From assembly GCA_049794535.1 (NCBI GenBank), contig JBARCX010000154.1, positions 1 through 22,748 of the forward strand: a stretch of DNA of 22,748 nt, in the 5' to 3' direction. The number at the start of each line of letters is the position of its first letter. The first letter of the stretch is position 1. Made by a program: the position numbers and the translations under genes. Positions 1 to 6,950 of the stretch are shown in pieces. The stretch comes from JBARCX01 sp049794535. Its GTDB lineage: Bacteria; Pseudomonadota; Gammaproteobacteria; Xanthomonadales; Rhodanobacteraceae. The notes below the pieces were generated by a model. The model had not been told where the DNA came from and made no database searches. It worked only from the letters and a program-made list of their open reading frames with translations.

Positions 1-108
1 GATCAGTACAAGGAACGCAAACGCGTGCAGAGCGATAGCTGCTGCTAACGCAATGGTGCGTCCCCAACTGAACGTCTTGGCGCCGTTTTCTTCGTTACTT
101 GAGGCCAT
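1..108 (-). CDS. TonB-like energy transducer, N-terminal fragment (runs off left edge)
   Basis: The minus strand opens with an ATG at 108 and stays open for 36 codons to the window edge. The peptide is a short polar cytoplasmic N-terminus (MASSNEENGAK...), then Trp-Gly-Arg, then one strongly hydrophobic helix containing IALHAFAF. A short basic N-terminus followed by a single helix with an 'ALH' motif is typical of TonB-family energy transducers, which couple the ExbB/ExbD proton channel to outer-membrane receptors. In Xanthomonas a tonB-exbB-exbD cluster lies just beyond gyrB (recalled, not checked), which supports the call. No strong Shine-Dalgarno precedes the ATG. The C-terminal TonB domain is outside the window, so another single-helix membrane protein remains possible. 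Confidence 0.5.
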   Translation of the reverse strand, partial: MASSNEENGAKTFSWGRTIALAAAIALHAFAFLVLI

Positions 109-131
109 CTGTCACTATCAATCAGGAGCTA

Positions 132-145
132 GTCATTCGAATGAC
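132..145. promoter_or_regulatory. 14-bp perfect palindrome upstream of the TonB-like gene
   Basis: GTCATTCGAATGAC is its own reverse complement and ends 24 bp before the start codon of the TonB-like gene. The rest of the 211-bp gap (109-319) shows no convincing promoter or terminator. Position and symmetry suit an operator, possibly for a dimeric repressor, but the sequence does not match the classical Fur box closely, so no regulator is named. Confidence 0.35.
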
Positions 146-319
146 GTGGTCGCAGCGTTCAGCGGCAAATCCACCTGGAGGGGTGACGTTTGCCACTGGA
201 CACATGCAAGGAAGGGTTCCCAACGGTACAACAGCACATGGCGTTTGTATAGCATCGGCATGGCAGATAAATGGACGTCTATTCGACCTGCCGATACATA
301 CATTCGCTATGCACTCTTC

Positions 320-1612
320 TTAATTGCCGGCTCCTGCCTGCTTCAGCCACGCATTGGCCTTAGAGGCCGTGTCCGGATCCTGCGCAGCCATCTTCATGGC
401 GGCGATGGCAGCGGGCTTGTTCTTCAGACCACGGTTCGCCTCAGCCAGCAACATATAGGCCGTGCCACGGTGCTGCACGCCCTTGTCGATGCCTTGCTGG
501 AGCAGATCCTTGGCCTCGCTGTACTTATTCTCGCTAATCAACAACTGACCGGCGCGAACGGCTGCTTCGCCATCCTTCGCCAACGGCATGGCCTTGCGAT
601 AGGCATCAATCGCCTGCGTCGGCTGCTCGGCAATGTAAGAAGCGTCACCGAGCAACTTGTAGTTGTCGTAGGTCGGAGTCACTATCCCCTTGCTCACGCC
701 TTCATTCAGTACTTGCGTGGCTTTGATGGCATTCGGCTTGGGATCGGAGCTTTCCTGACCGGTGACCAGATAAAGCTTGGCCAGGTTCACATAGCTCTTC
801 TCATCCTTGAGATTTCCCTTCGCCCTGGCGTCTTCCATCAACTGGATGGCGTCCGGATACTTCTGTGCCTGCATCAGGATGGCAACGGCGTTATTGAGCG
901 CGTTCGGATCGTTCGGATTGGCGGCTAGCTGCTGCTTAGCCAGCGCTGCTGCCTGATCGCCCTGACCGGACTCGGAATAGCTAGCCATCAGAATCTGGTT
1001 CCACGAATCCTGCGGCTTGTCCGTCAACGTCTCTGCTTTCTTGATCGCAGCGATCGCCTCGGGGTACTTCTGCAAGCGGTAGTAGGCGTTGCCTTCCAAC
1101 GCGTAGGAATCGGCGGTTTCCTTCTTGCCTTCCGCGCGCCACTTCTCGACGGTATCGATGCTGAGTTGGAACTGCTCGCTGGCCAGATAGAACTGCGCCA
1201 ATTCGTACTCGAGCTGGAAGTAGGTGTCATTCGGCATGACGCCGTTATCCAAGGCGCGCTTGAGCAGATCGATCGCGCTCTTGGTATCGCCACCGTTGTA
1301 GGCGAGGCTGGCCATAGCCTGCAGCGCCAGCGCCTGTGCGTACTTGCTCTTGCCGCTGTCGATAAGCGGCTGCAGCAACTGGGTTGCCTTTGCCTTATCG
1401 CCTGCACTTGCCGCATCGAGACCATCGGTCAGGCTCTTCTGTTCCTTCTCACTGGTCAGATCGAGCTTCGGCGCCACACGGGTCGCATTTGGATACAGGA
1501 CTTCTTTCTTGTCCTTGGAAGCTTGACTGTCGCTCGCGAACGCCGGACTGCTCACCAGCGTTAGCGCAAGTGCGGCACCAGCCAGGAGCTTGATCAGCGG
1601 AGCGTGTTTCAT
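320..1612 (-). CDS. Exported tetratricopeptide-repeat protein
   Basis: This is a 430-aa protein of unknown specific function. Residues 1-26 form a clear signal peptide (basic start, hydrophobic core, SSPAFA cleavage motif), so it is probably periplasmic. The rest is an array of helical TPR-type repeats, for example GNAYYRLQKYPEAI and later AYRKAMPLAKDGEAAVRAGQ, which usually mediate protein-protein contacts. The reading frame opens upstream at a GTG, but ATG at 1612 is preferred: GAGGAA lies about 6 bases before it and the signal peptide then starts cleanly. It lies between gyrB and the TonB-like gene on the same strand. Placement suggests a role linked to the TonB/Exb envelope system, but that is inference. 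Upstream (1613-1882) I see no convincing promoter. Confidence 0.85.
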   Translation of the reverse strand: MKHAPLIKLLAGAALALTLVSSPAFASDSQASKDKKEVLYPNATRVAPKLDLTSEKEQKSLTDGLDAASAGDKAKATQLLQPLIDSGKSKYAQALALQAMASLAYNGGDTKSAIDLLKRALDNGVMPNDTYFQLEYELAQFYLASEQFQLSIDTVEKWRAEGKKETADSYALEGNAYYRLQKYPEAIAAIKKAETLTDKPQDSWNQILMASYSESGQGDQAAALAKQQLAANPNDPNALNNAVAILMQAQKYPDAIQLMEDARAKGNLKDEKSYVNLAKLYLVTGQESSDPKPNAIKATQVLNEGVSKGIVTPTYDNYKLLGDASYIAEQPTQAIDAYRKAMPLAKDGEAAVRAGQLLISENKYSEAKDLLQQGIDKGVQHRGTAYMLLAEANRGLKNKPAAIAAMKMAAQDPDTASKANAWLKQAGAGN

Positions 1613-1882
1613 AGCGTTCCTCATTTGTAAGGTTTCTCGCACATACGTGCGGGGGGATCGCTGAGATTAACCTGAGCAGCCCATGAATCACAAGCTGCAC
1701 CGCCGCATCAAAGATCCTTGAAAATCAAACCCTTGCCGATAACTTGTTAGATTTTCGTGCTAGCCAGGGCGATTTTTCTATCATCGGATGACATTAGGCA
1801 CTGGCGACTACTCACCTGAGAGGAGCAGTACTCATGCGTATGGCTCATCATCTATCGCATTAATGCATTAGTACACAGGAAC

Positions 1883-1922
1883 AAAAAAACGCCGAACTGC
1901 TGCATGAAGCAACAGTCCGGCG
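1883..1922 (-). terminator. Intrinsic terminator after gyrB
   Basis: On the minus strand, just after the gyrB stop, a 14-bp stem (two G-U pairs) spanning 1890-1903 and 1909-1922 with a 5-base loop is followed by seven Ts (1889-1883). This is a textbook Rho-independent terminator and should separate gyrB from the downstream TPR gene. Confidence 0.9.
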
Positions 1923-1933
1923 CGCATTGCGTT

Positions 1934-4348
1934 TCAAATATCCAGGTTGGCGACTTTCAGCGCGTTTGCTTCAATGAATTCACGGCGTGGTTCCACAGCC
2001 TCGCCCATCAGCATCGAGAACATCTGATCAGCGGCAACGGCATCCTCGACGCCTACCTGAAGCATACGTCGCGTCTCCGGATTCACCGTGGTTTCCCATA
2101 GCTGCTCCGGATTCATTTCGCCGAGACCTTTGAATCGCTGAATGGTACGACCCTTCTTGGCTTCATCAAGCAGCCAGCTACGGACCTCGGAGAAGCGTGT
2201 GACGCCACGTGAGGCATTACCGCGGCGAACCACGGCGTCGGCCTGAACCAGCCCAGCAACTTGCTGGCTCACGTTGAGAATCGGGCGAAATTCTCCACCC
2301 GCAAAGAAAGGCTGCGGCAGCAGCAAGGTATGGCTAAGGCCATGCTGCTCTCGTATGACTTCGATGGCTGCCGGCTGTTGCTCGAGTTCCGGGCGCAACG
2401 ACAATCGATAACGCGGCTTGCCAAGCCCGCTGGAAGCGAGCCTTTGCGCAGCACCATCCAGCCAAACCTGCATCGCAGCCGGATCAGACCACAGTGCTGG
2501 CGTGATCGGCGTATGTTCGAGCAGTGCTGTAAGTACGCTGGCATCGAAGCGATGACCCAGCCGCTCGATCTGATCGAGTGCCAACTGATAATCACGCAGC
2601 AGTTTTTCCAACGCCTCGCCGCTGATCGGCAGTGCATCCGGGCTGTAGACCAGCTCGGCATTGTCCACAGCGTTGGAGATCAGGTAGGCGTTGAGTGCCG
2701 CATCGTCCTTCAGGTACTGCTCCTGCTTACCTTGCTTGAGCTTGTACAGCGGCGGCAGCCCGATATAGACATGCCCGCGCTGGATCAATTCCGGCATCTG
2801 ACGGTAGAAGAAGGTCAGCAACAGCGTACGGATGTGCGAACCGTCCACGTCAGCATCGGTCATGATGATGATGTGGTGGTAACGCAGCTTGTCCGGGTTG
2901 TAGTCCTCTTTGCCGATGCCAGTACCGAGTGCGGTGATCAAGGTACCGACTTCAGCCGACGACAGCATCTTGTCGAAACGCGCCTTCTCGACATTGAGGA
3001 TCTTGCCCTTCAGCGGCAGCACCGCCTGGGTCTTTCGATTGCGCCCCTGCTTGGCCGAGCCACCTGCGGAATCACCCTCGACCAGGAACAGTTCGCAAAG
3101 CGACGGATCTTTTTCCTGGCAATCCGCCAGCTTGCCGGGAAGCCCTGCGATATCCAGCGCACCTTTGCGACGCGTCATCTCGCGCGCTTTACGTGCAGCT
3201 TCACGAGCACGCGCGGCATCGACCACCTTGGAAGCGATCGCCTTGGCTTCGCTTGGGTGCTCCAGCAGGAATTCGCTCAACTTCTCGTTGACCGCCTGCT
3301 CTACTGCAGTCTTTACCTCTGACGAAACCAGCTTGTCCTTCGTCTGTGAGGAGAACTTCGGATCGGGCACCTTTACCGACAACACCGCGATCAGGCCCTC
3401 ACGCATGTCATCACCAGACAGTGCGACCTTGGCGTTCTTCGCCAAGCCTTCCTTCTCGATGTAACTCTGCAGCGTGCGCGTCAGCGCGGCGCGGAAGCCC
3501 GTGAGATGGGTACCGCCGTCACGCTGCGGGATGTTGTTGGTGAAGCAGAACATCGTCTCCTGGTAGGAGTCGGTCCACTGCATCGCCAGCTCAACGCTGA
3601 TGCCATCCTGCATGGCGCTCAGGCTGATCACGTTCGGGTGAAGTGCCGTCTTGAGCTGTGCCAGATGCTGAACGAACGAACGAATACCACCTTCGTAGGC
3701 AAACGTATCGTGGCGACCTTCGCCCCGCTCGTCATACAAATCGATGGTCACACCCGAGTTCAGGAAAGCCAGCTCGCGTAGACGCTTCGCCAGGATCTCG
3801 TAGTGGAATTCGATGTGCGTGAAGGTCAGCGGGCTAGGCAGGAAGCGCACCAGGGTACCGCGCTTGTCCGAGGGACCCACGGTTTTTAGCGGGTACAGTG
3901 GCTCGCCGTGCGCGTACTCCTGCTGGTGTTCGTTGCCATCGCGATAAATGGTGAGCCACAAGTGCTCGCTCAACGCATTCACCACCGACACGCCGACGCC
4001 ATGCAAGCCACCGGAAACCTTGTAGGAGTTCGCGTCGAATTTACCGCCCGCATGCAGCACGGTCATCACCACCTCAGCGGTGGAGCGGCCCTCTTCCGGG
4101 TGAGTATCGACGGGAATACCGCGCCCGTTATCGATAACGCTAACCGAACCATCATCACGGATAGTGACGACTACGTGATCGCAGTAACCGGCTAAAGCTT
4201 CGTCGATAGCGTTATCGACGACCTCGAACACCATGTGGTGGAGACCGGTGCCGTCATCGGTATCGCCGATGTACATGCCGGGGCGCTTGCGCACCGCTTC
4301 CAGGCCTTTGAGTACCTTGATGTTGCTCGAATCGTACGATGCGTTCAT
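1934..4348 (-). CDS. gyrB: DNA gyrase subunit B
   Basis: This is the ATPase subunit of DNA gyrase, which works with GyrA to add negative supercoils ahead of replication forks. The protein begins with the GHKL ATPase domain (KVLKGLEAVRKRPGMYIGDT, then the VVDNAIDEA ATP-binding helix). The transducer domain follows, then the TOPRIM domain with EGDSAGGSAKQGR and the metal-binding DADVDGSH. The family C-terminus is present (RFKGLGEMNPEQLWETT). At 804 aa it matches gammaproteobacterial GyrB with its extra TOPRIM insert. The open frame reaches a TTG at 4372, but ATG at 4348 gives the conserved N-terminus. It follows recF after a 77-bp gap with its own predicted promoter, and ends at a strong terminator. 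Confidence 0.98.
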   Translation of the reverse strand: MNASYDSSNIKVLKGLEAVRKRPGMYIGDTDDGTGLHHMVFEVVDNAIDEALAGYCDHVVVTIRDDGSVSVIDNGRGIPVDTHPEEGRSTAEVVMTVLHAGGKFDANSYKVSGGLHGVGVSVVNALSEHLWLTIYRDGNEHQQEYAHGEPLYPLKTVGPSDKRGTLVRFLPSPLTFTHIEFHYEILAKRLRELAFLNSGVTIDLYDERGEGRHDTFAYEGGIRSFVQHLAQLKTALHPNVISLSAMQDGISVELAMQWTDSYQETMFCFTNNIPQRDGGTHLTGFRAALTRTLQSYIEKEGLAKNAKVALSGDDMREGLIAVLSVKVPDPKFSSQTKDKLVSSEVKTAVEQAVNEKLSEFLLEHPSEAKAIASKVVDAARAREAARKAREMTRRKGALDIAGLPGKLADCQEKDPSLCELFLVEGDSAGGSAKQGRNRKTQAVLPLKGKILNVEKARFDKMLSSAEVGTLITALGTGIGKEDYNPDKLRYHHIIIMTDADVDGSHIRTLLLTFFYRQMPELIQRGHVYIGLPPLYKLKQGKQEQYLKDDAALNAYLISNAVDNAELVYSPDALPISGEALEKLLRDYQLALDQIERLGHRFDASVLTALLEHTPITPALWSDPAAMQVWLDGAAQRLASSGLGKPRYRLSLRPELEQQPAAIEVIREQHGLSHTLLLPQPFFAGGEFRPILNVSQQVAGLVQADAVVRRGNASRGVTRFSEVRSWLLDEAKKGRTIQRFKGLGEMNPEQLWETTVNPETRRMLQVGVEDAVAADQMFSMLMGEAVEPRREFIEANALKVANLDI

Positions 4349-4424
4349 GCAGTGACCATGTCCGGACGCCAATAACCTGCCCGACGCGGCGCCGTGAAAG
4401 GCCGGGCATGGGTGTAAGCGGGCA

Positions 4425-4433
4425 ATTATAGCA
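4425..4433 (-). promoter_or_regulatory. Extended -10 promoter for gyrB
   Basis: The minus strand reads TGC-TATAAT (4433-4425), a perfect extended -10 element, with a start expected near 4418 and a leader of roughly 70 bases before the gyrB ATG. The corresponding -35 position (about 4453-4448) is a poor match, as is common for extended -10 promoters. The recF stop codon TAA (4428-4426) lies inside the TATAAT. Confidence 0.55.
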
Positions 4434-5505
4434 GGGGTGTAAGGTCACCCTGTTCCACGTGAAACATACGTGCTGTACGCGCCCGTAGAGGCTCAGGAAC
4501 CTCGGTACCCGTGATTAGCACCTGCGCTGACGCACCCTTTAGTTGGGCCACGACAGCCTCCTGGTGCGCCTGATCCAGCTCCGAAGCGAGATCGTCCAAA
4601 CAGATAATCGGCCAGGCGCCGCAACGATCGGCATACAGCGAGGCCTGCGCCAGTAGGCAAGCTAACGCTGTGAGCTTTTCCTGCCCCCGCGAAAGATGCT
4701 CCCTCAAAGGCGCTTGTTCAAAAACGATAGACCAGTCCGCCCGATGGGCACCGGCTGTTGTATGCCCTCTTCCGCGGTCGCGAATACGCGACAACGCAAG
4801 GTGATTGGCCAGATCGATCTCATCGGGCCAACCGCGACGATAGCGCAGGTCAATTTCGCCCAATTCGGGGAGTAACCCTCGGGCATGCTGGATCAAGCTT
4901 GGTCGAAGCGCATCGAGGTAATGACTACGCTGGGCATCGATAGCCGTAGCTGTTTGCGCGAGTTCTGCTTCCCAAGGCTCAAATAACGTTTCATCGGGCA
5001 AATTCGCGCTTCGCAGCAAACTATTCCGCTGCTTTAGAGCTCGTTGGTAGCGCCGCCAAACGCTGAGAAAATCGTGTTCCACGTGAAACACGCCCCAATC
5101 GAGAAAACGTCGACGCTCCTCCGCTCCCCCGGCAATCAATGCATGAGAACCCGGTTCAAAGCAGACAACCGCGCACTCCCGCACCAAATCACCCAGCGAA
5201 ACGGTTGCTCCATCGGCACGAGCTTGCCAGCGGGAACCATCCCTACCCAAACCTAGCTTGGTGCTTCGACCATCGTCATGTCGTAATTCAGCGAAAACAC
5301 TCAACCCGGTAGCGCCTCGCTGAAGCAAAGCATCTCGAGCACCGCTACGGAATGAGCGAGCATGCGACAACAAGAACACGGCTTCGAGCACACTGGTCTT
5401 GCCGGCGCCATTTCCGCCGGAAAACACGTTGACTCCAGGGTCAAGATCGATACTGAGATCGGTCAGACACCGCAGATGGCGAATACGTAGGTTAACTAAC
5501 CTCAT
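4426..5505 (-). CDS. recF: DNA replication and repair protein RecF
   Basis: RecF is an SMC-like ATPase that, with RecO and RecR, loads RecA at single-strand gaps. Walker A is GGNGAGKT at residues 30-37 of the chosen start, the ABC signature region is SRGQEKLTALACLLAQ, and Walker B with the D-loop is ICLDDLASELD near the C-terminus. The size (359 aa) is normal. The frame extends to TTG at 5526, but that codon lies in the T tract of the dnaN terminator. ATG at 5505 has AGGG 9 bases upstream and gives the family N-terminus (MRLVNLRIRHLRCL). Two parS sites lie within the gene and encode FHVE twice. Its stop overlaps the predicted gyrB -10 element. Confidence 0.96.
   Translation of the reverse strand: MRLVNLRIRHLRCLTDLSIDLDPGVNVFSGGNGAGKTSVLEAVFLLSHARSFRSGARDALLQRGATGLSVFAELRHDDGRSTKLGLGRDGSRWQARADGATVSLGDLVRECAVVCFEPGSHALIAGGAEERRRFLDWGVFHVEHDFLSVWRRYQRALKQRNSLLRSANLPDETLFEPWEAELAQTATAIDAQRSHYLDALRPSLIQHARGLLPELGEIDLRYRRGWPDEIDLANHLALSRIRDRGRGHTTAGAHRADWSIVFEQAPLREHLSRGQEKLTALACLLAQASLYADRCGAWPIICLDDLASELDQAHQEAVVAQLKGASAQVLITGTEVPEPLRARTARMFHVEQGDLTPLL
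4451..4466. other. parS site 1 (ParB-binding centromere)
   Basis: TGTTCCACGTGAAACA is an exact match to the classical chromosomal parS consensus TGTTNCACGTGAAACA, the binding site of the ParB CTPase in ParABS segregation. It lies near the 3' end of recF and next to the gyrB promoter. The parA and parB genes are not in the window. Confidence 0.9.
5075..5090. other. parS site 2 (ParB-binding centromere)
   Basis: This is a second identical 16-bp copy of TGTTCCACGTGAAACA, 624 bp from the first in the same orientation and the same RecF reading frame. Two perfect copies of a 16-mer so close together near the origin are very unlikely by chance. Confidence 0.9.
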
Positions 5506-5524
5506 TCGGGCAAACCCTAGACGC

Positions 5525-5558
5525 AAAAACGCCGGAGCGTCTTGCGACGGCTCCGGCG
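5525..5558 (-). terminator. Intrinsic terminator between dnaN and recF
   Basis: On the minus strand a 9-bp perfect stem, CGCCGGAGC paired with GCTCCGGCG (5550-5558 and 5530-5538), is followed by TTTTT (5529-5525). The loop can add a short inner stem. A smaller hairpin (CAAGCA/TGCTTG, 5561-5580) lies between it and the dnaN stop. Confidence 0.8.
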
Positions 5559-5598
5559 CTCAAGCATGTTTCCGTGCTTGGTTGTATGCATCCGAACG

Positions 5599-6699
5599 TC
5601 AGAGTCGTAGCGGCATGATCACGTGCCGAGACTGCTCGTTGTCGTCTTCCTGCACCAGGCAGCTGGATTGAGCGTCACGCAGGCTAAGTCTGGCTTTGTC
5701 GCCGCGTAGCGCAGCCAGCGCATCCAGCAAATAACCCACATTGAAGCCAACAGCGAGATCCGATACGACCGTATCGGCTTCAAGCTCTTCCACGGCTTCT
5801 TCTTGCTCTGGATTATGCGCCACGATCTTTAGCTTGCCAGGCGACAGTTCCAGCTTTACGCCACGATACTTTTCATTCGAAAGGATGGCTGCGCGCTGTA
5901 AAGCACCACGAAGAACTTCGCGATCCAACGTTGCACGCTTATCAGCACCAAGCGGAATGACTGCTTCGTAATCCGGGAAGCGGCCATCGATCAGTTTCGA
6001 GGTGAAAACTACGTCGCCACGACGTACGCGCAGATGATTGCGACCAAATTCCAGATCCACCTGCCCGTCGCCAGTCTCGAACAAGCCAATCAATTCATTC
6101 ACGCCTTTGCGCGGAATGATGATCTGGCGCCGAGCGGATACCGAGCTGTTCAACTGAGTTTCTTTCAGTGCCAGTCGATGGCCATCCGTTGCTACGCAGC
6201 GAAGTGTGTGCTCCTGGAGATCCAGCAACATACCGTTCAAGTAATAACGGACGTCCTGGTTCGCCATGGCGAACGCCGTTCGTTCCATTAAATCGCGCAG
6301 AACTTCCTCGGGAAGGCTGACCTTCTCGACGAGTTCGATCTCATCGATGGTTGGAAACTCGGTGGCCGGTAATGTCGCTAACGTAAACCGACTACGACCC
6401 GCATGAAGCGCTACGCGATCGCCGTTGAGTTTCAGTTCGATATGCGCGCCGTCAGGAAGAGCACGCACGATATCGAACAGTTTGCGAGCAGGAATCGTGA
6501 TCTCGCCGTCAACCAGCTTTTCAGCTGCTGCCGTTGCGATCATTTCCACTTCCAGATCAGTGCCCGTGAACGACAGCTTGCCGTCGGCCACTTTCACCAG
6601 CAGGTTTGCAAGCACCGGAAGAGTCTGGCGGCGTTCTACAACGCCGACGACTTGCTGCAGTGGCTTGAGCAAAGCTTCTCGTTGGATGCTGAATTGCAT
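5599..6699 (-). CDS. dnaN: DNA polymerase III beta sliding clamp
   Basis: DnaN forms the ring-shaped dimer that tethers DNA polymerase III and other clamp-binding proteins to DNA. The 366-aa length is the family norm. The N-terminus MQFSIQREALLKPLQQV and the LPVLANLLV segment are conserved, as are TDLEVEM in the first domain, the middle-domain TDGHRLAL, and the C-terminal MPLRL, equivalent to the usual MPMRL forming part of the client-binding pocket. The ATG at 6699 is preceded by a GGGGA-like ribosome site about 10 bases upstream. It is separated from dnaA by the 251-bp candidate origin and from recF by a terminator, so its promoter probably lies in the origin region. Confidence 0.98.
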   Translation of the reverse strand: MQFSIQREALLKPLQQVVGVVERRQTLPVLANLLVKVADGKLSFTGTDLEVEMIATAAAEKLVDGEITIPARKLFDIVRALPDGAHIELKLNGDRVALHAGRSRFTLATLPATEFPTIDEIELVEKVSLPEEVLRDLMERTAFAMANQDVRYYLNGMLLDLQEHTLRCVATDGHRLALKETQLNSSVSARRQIIIPRKGVNELIGLFETGDGQVDLEFGRNHLRVRRGDVVFTSKLIDGRFPDYEAVIPLGADKRATLDREVLRGALQRAAILSNEKYRGVKLELSPGKLKIVAHNPEQEEAVEELEADTVVSDLAVGFNVGYLLDALAALRGDKARLSLRDAQSSCLVQEDDNEQSRHVIMPLRL

Positions 6700-6754
6700 G
6701 GTATGCGCGTCCCCTACCTGCTGTTCTGTTTTTTTAAAGATGTTTTAGTGGTTG

Positions 6755-6773
6755 TAGTAGTAGCTGTGCATAA
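6755..6773. other. DnaA-trio-like repeats next to a DnaA box
   Basis: TAGTAGTAG (6755-6763) is separated by one base from TGTGCATAA, which on the minus strand is TTATGCACA and fits the DnaA box consensus TTATNCACA. In the Bacillus subtilis basal unwinding element, repeats read 3'-GAT-5' lie beside a DnaA box and guide DnaA onto single-stranded DNA. Orientation and adjacency here match that arrangement. Activity is inferred. Confidence 0.5.
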
Positions 6774-6799
6774 CTCAAATTTCGATTTTTCTTCTTAAG

Positions 6800-6812
6800 A
6801 ATCAATTGCTTG
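6800..6812. promoter_or_regulatory. IHF-binding consensus in candidate oriC
   Basis: AATCAATTGCTTG matches WATCAANNNNTTR at every defined position and lies 27 bp from the DnaA box at 6765-6773, close to the relative placement of IHF and box R1 in E. coli oriC. Confidence 0.5.
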
Positions 6813-6860
6813 AAGAAAATTCACATTGTGTTCGAACGGGCTGGCTGGCTGTGCATCGTT

Positions 6861-6869
6861 TGTGGATAA
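6861..6869 (-). other. DnaA box (perfect consensus)
   Basis: TGTGGATAA on the plus strand is TTATCCACA on the minus strand, the strongest DnaA-binding consensus. Confidence 0.85.
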
Positions 6870-6894
6870 ATTTCGATGCCAAACCATCCACCTA

Positions 6895-6903
6895 TTATCC
6901 ACA
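6895..6903 (+). other. DnaA box (perfect consensus)
   Basis: TTATCCACA reads directly on the plus strand, facing the box at 6861-6869. A degenerate copy (CCATCCACC, 6884-6892) lies immediately to its left. Confidence 0.85.
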
Positions 6904-6950
6904 GCTTACCCCTGCGTTTTACAAGCGCTTTCACATTCATTCGCCGGAAT

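Larger units (their letters stand above)
6700..6950. other. Candidate chromosomal origin oriC (dnaA-dnaN gap)
   Basis: This 251-bp non-coding gap contains, left to right, a T-rich stretch (6725-6750, with seven Ts at 6729-6735), TAGTAGTAG (6755-6763), a DnaA box TGTGCATAA (6765-6773), an AT-rich segment with the palindrome TTCTTAAGAA (6792-6801), a full IHF consensus (6800-6812), and two perfect DnaA boxes (6861-6869 reverse, 6895-6903 forward). The order unwinding element, DnaA box, IHF, further boxes resembles the left half of the E. coli origin. There is no GATC in the gap, so Dam/SeqA-style control is not suggested. Promoters for dnaN must also lie here but none is clear. Confidence 0.7.

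Noticed and set aside
53..928. 291-codon plus-strand open frame across the TonB-like and TPR genes
   Set aside because: It overlaps two better-supported minus-strand genes and shows no recognisable domain.
1804..1835. Two partial SlmA-like sequences (GTGAGTAGTCGC on the minus strand, AGCAGTACTCAT on the plus strand)
   Set aside because: Each misses several consensus positions and I cannot confirm that SlmA exists in this lineage.
1834..1863. Nine-codon plus-strand peptide MRMAHHLSH with AGGAG upstream
   Set aside because: A ribosome site and three His residues hint at a leader peptide, but downstream on that strand is only the antisense of gyrB, so there is nothing to regulate.
2261..3322. 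353-codon open frame antisense to gyrB
   Set aside because: It lies wholly within gyrB, whose conserved motifs run through the whole region. Composition suggests a codon-bias shadow.
4126..4139. Perfect palindrome CGTTATCGATAACG inside gyrB
   Set aside because: It encodes the conserved ATP-binding VIDNGRG region, so the codons explain it.
4349..4372. Longer GyrB start at TTG 4372
   Set aside because: The extra eight residues are not part of the conserved GyrB N-terminus. ATG 4348 fits.
5506..5526. Longer RecF start at TTG 5526
   Set aside because: The TTG lies in the T tract of the dnaN terminator, and ATG 5505 has a ribosome site and gives the family N-terminus.
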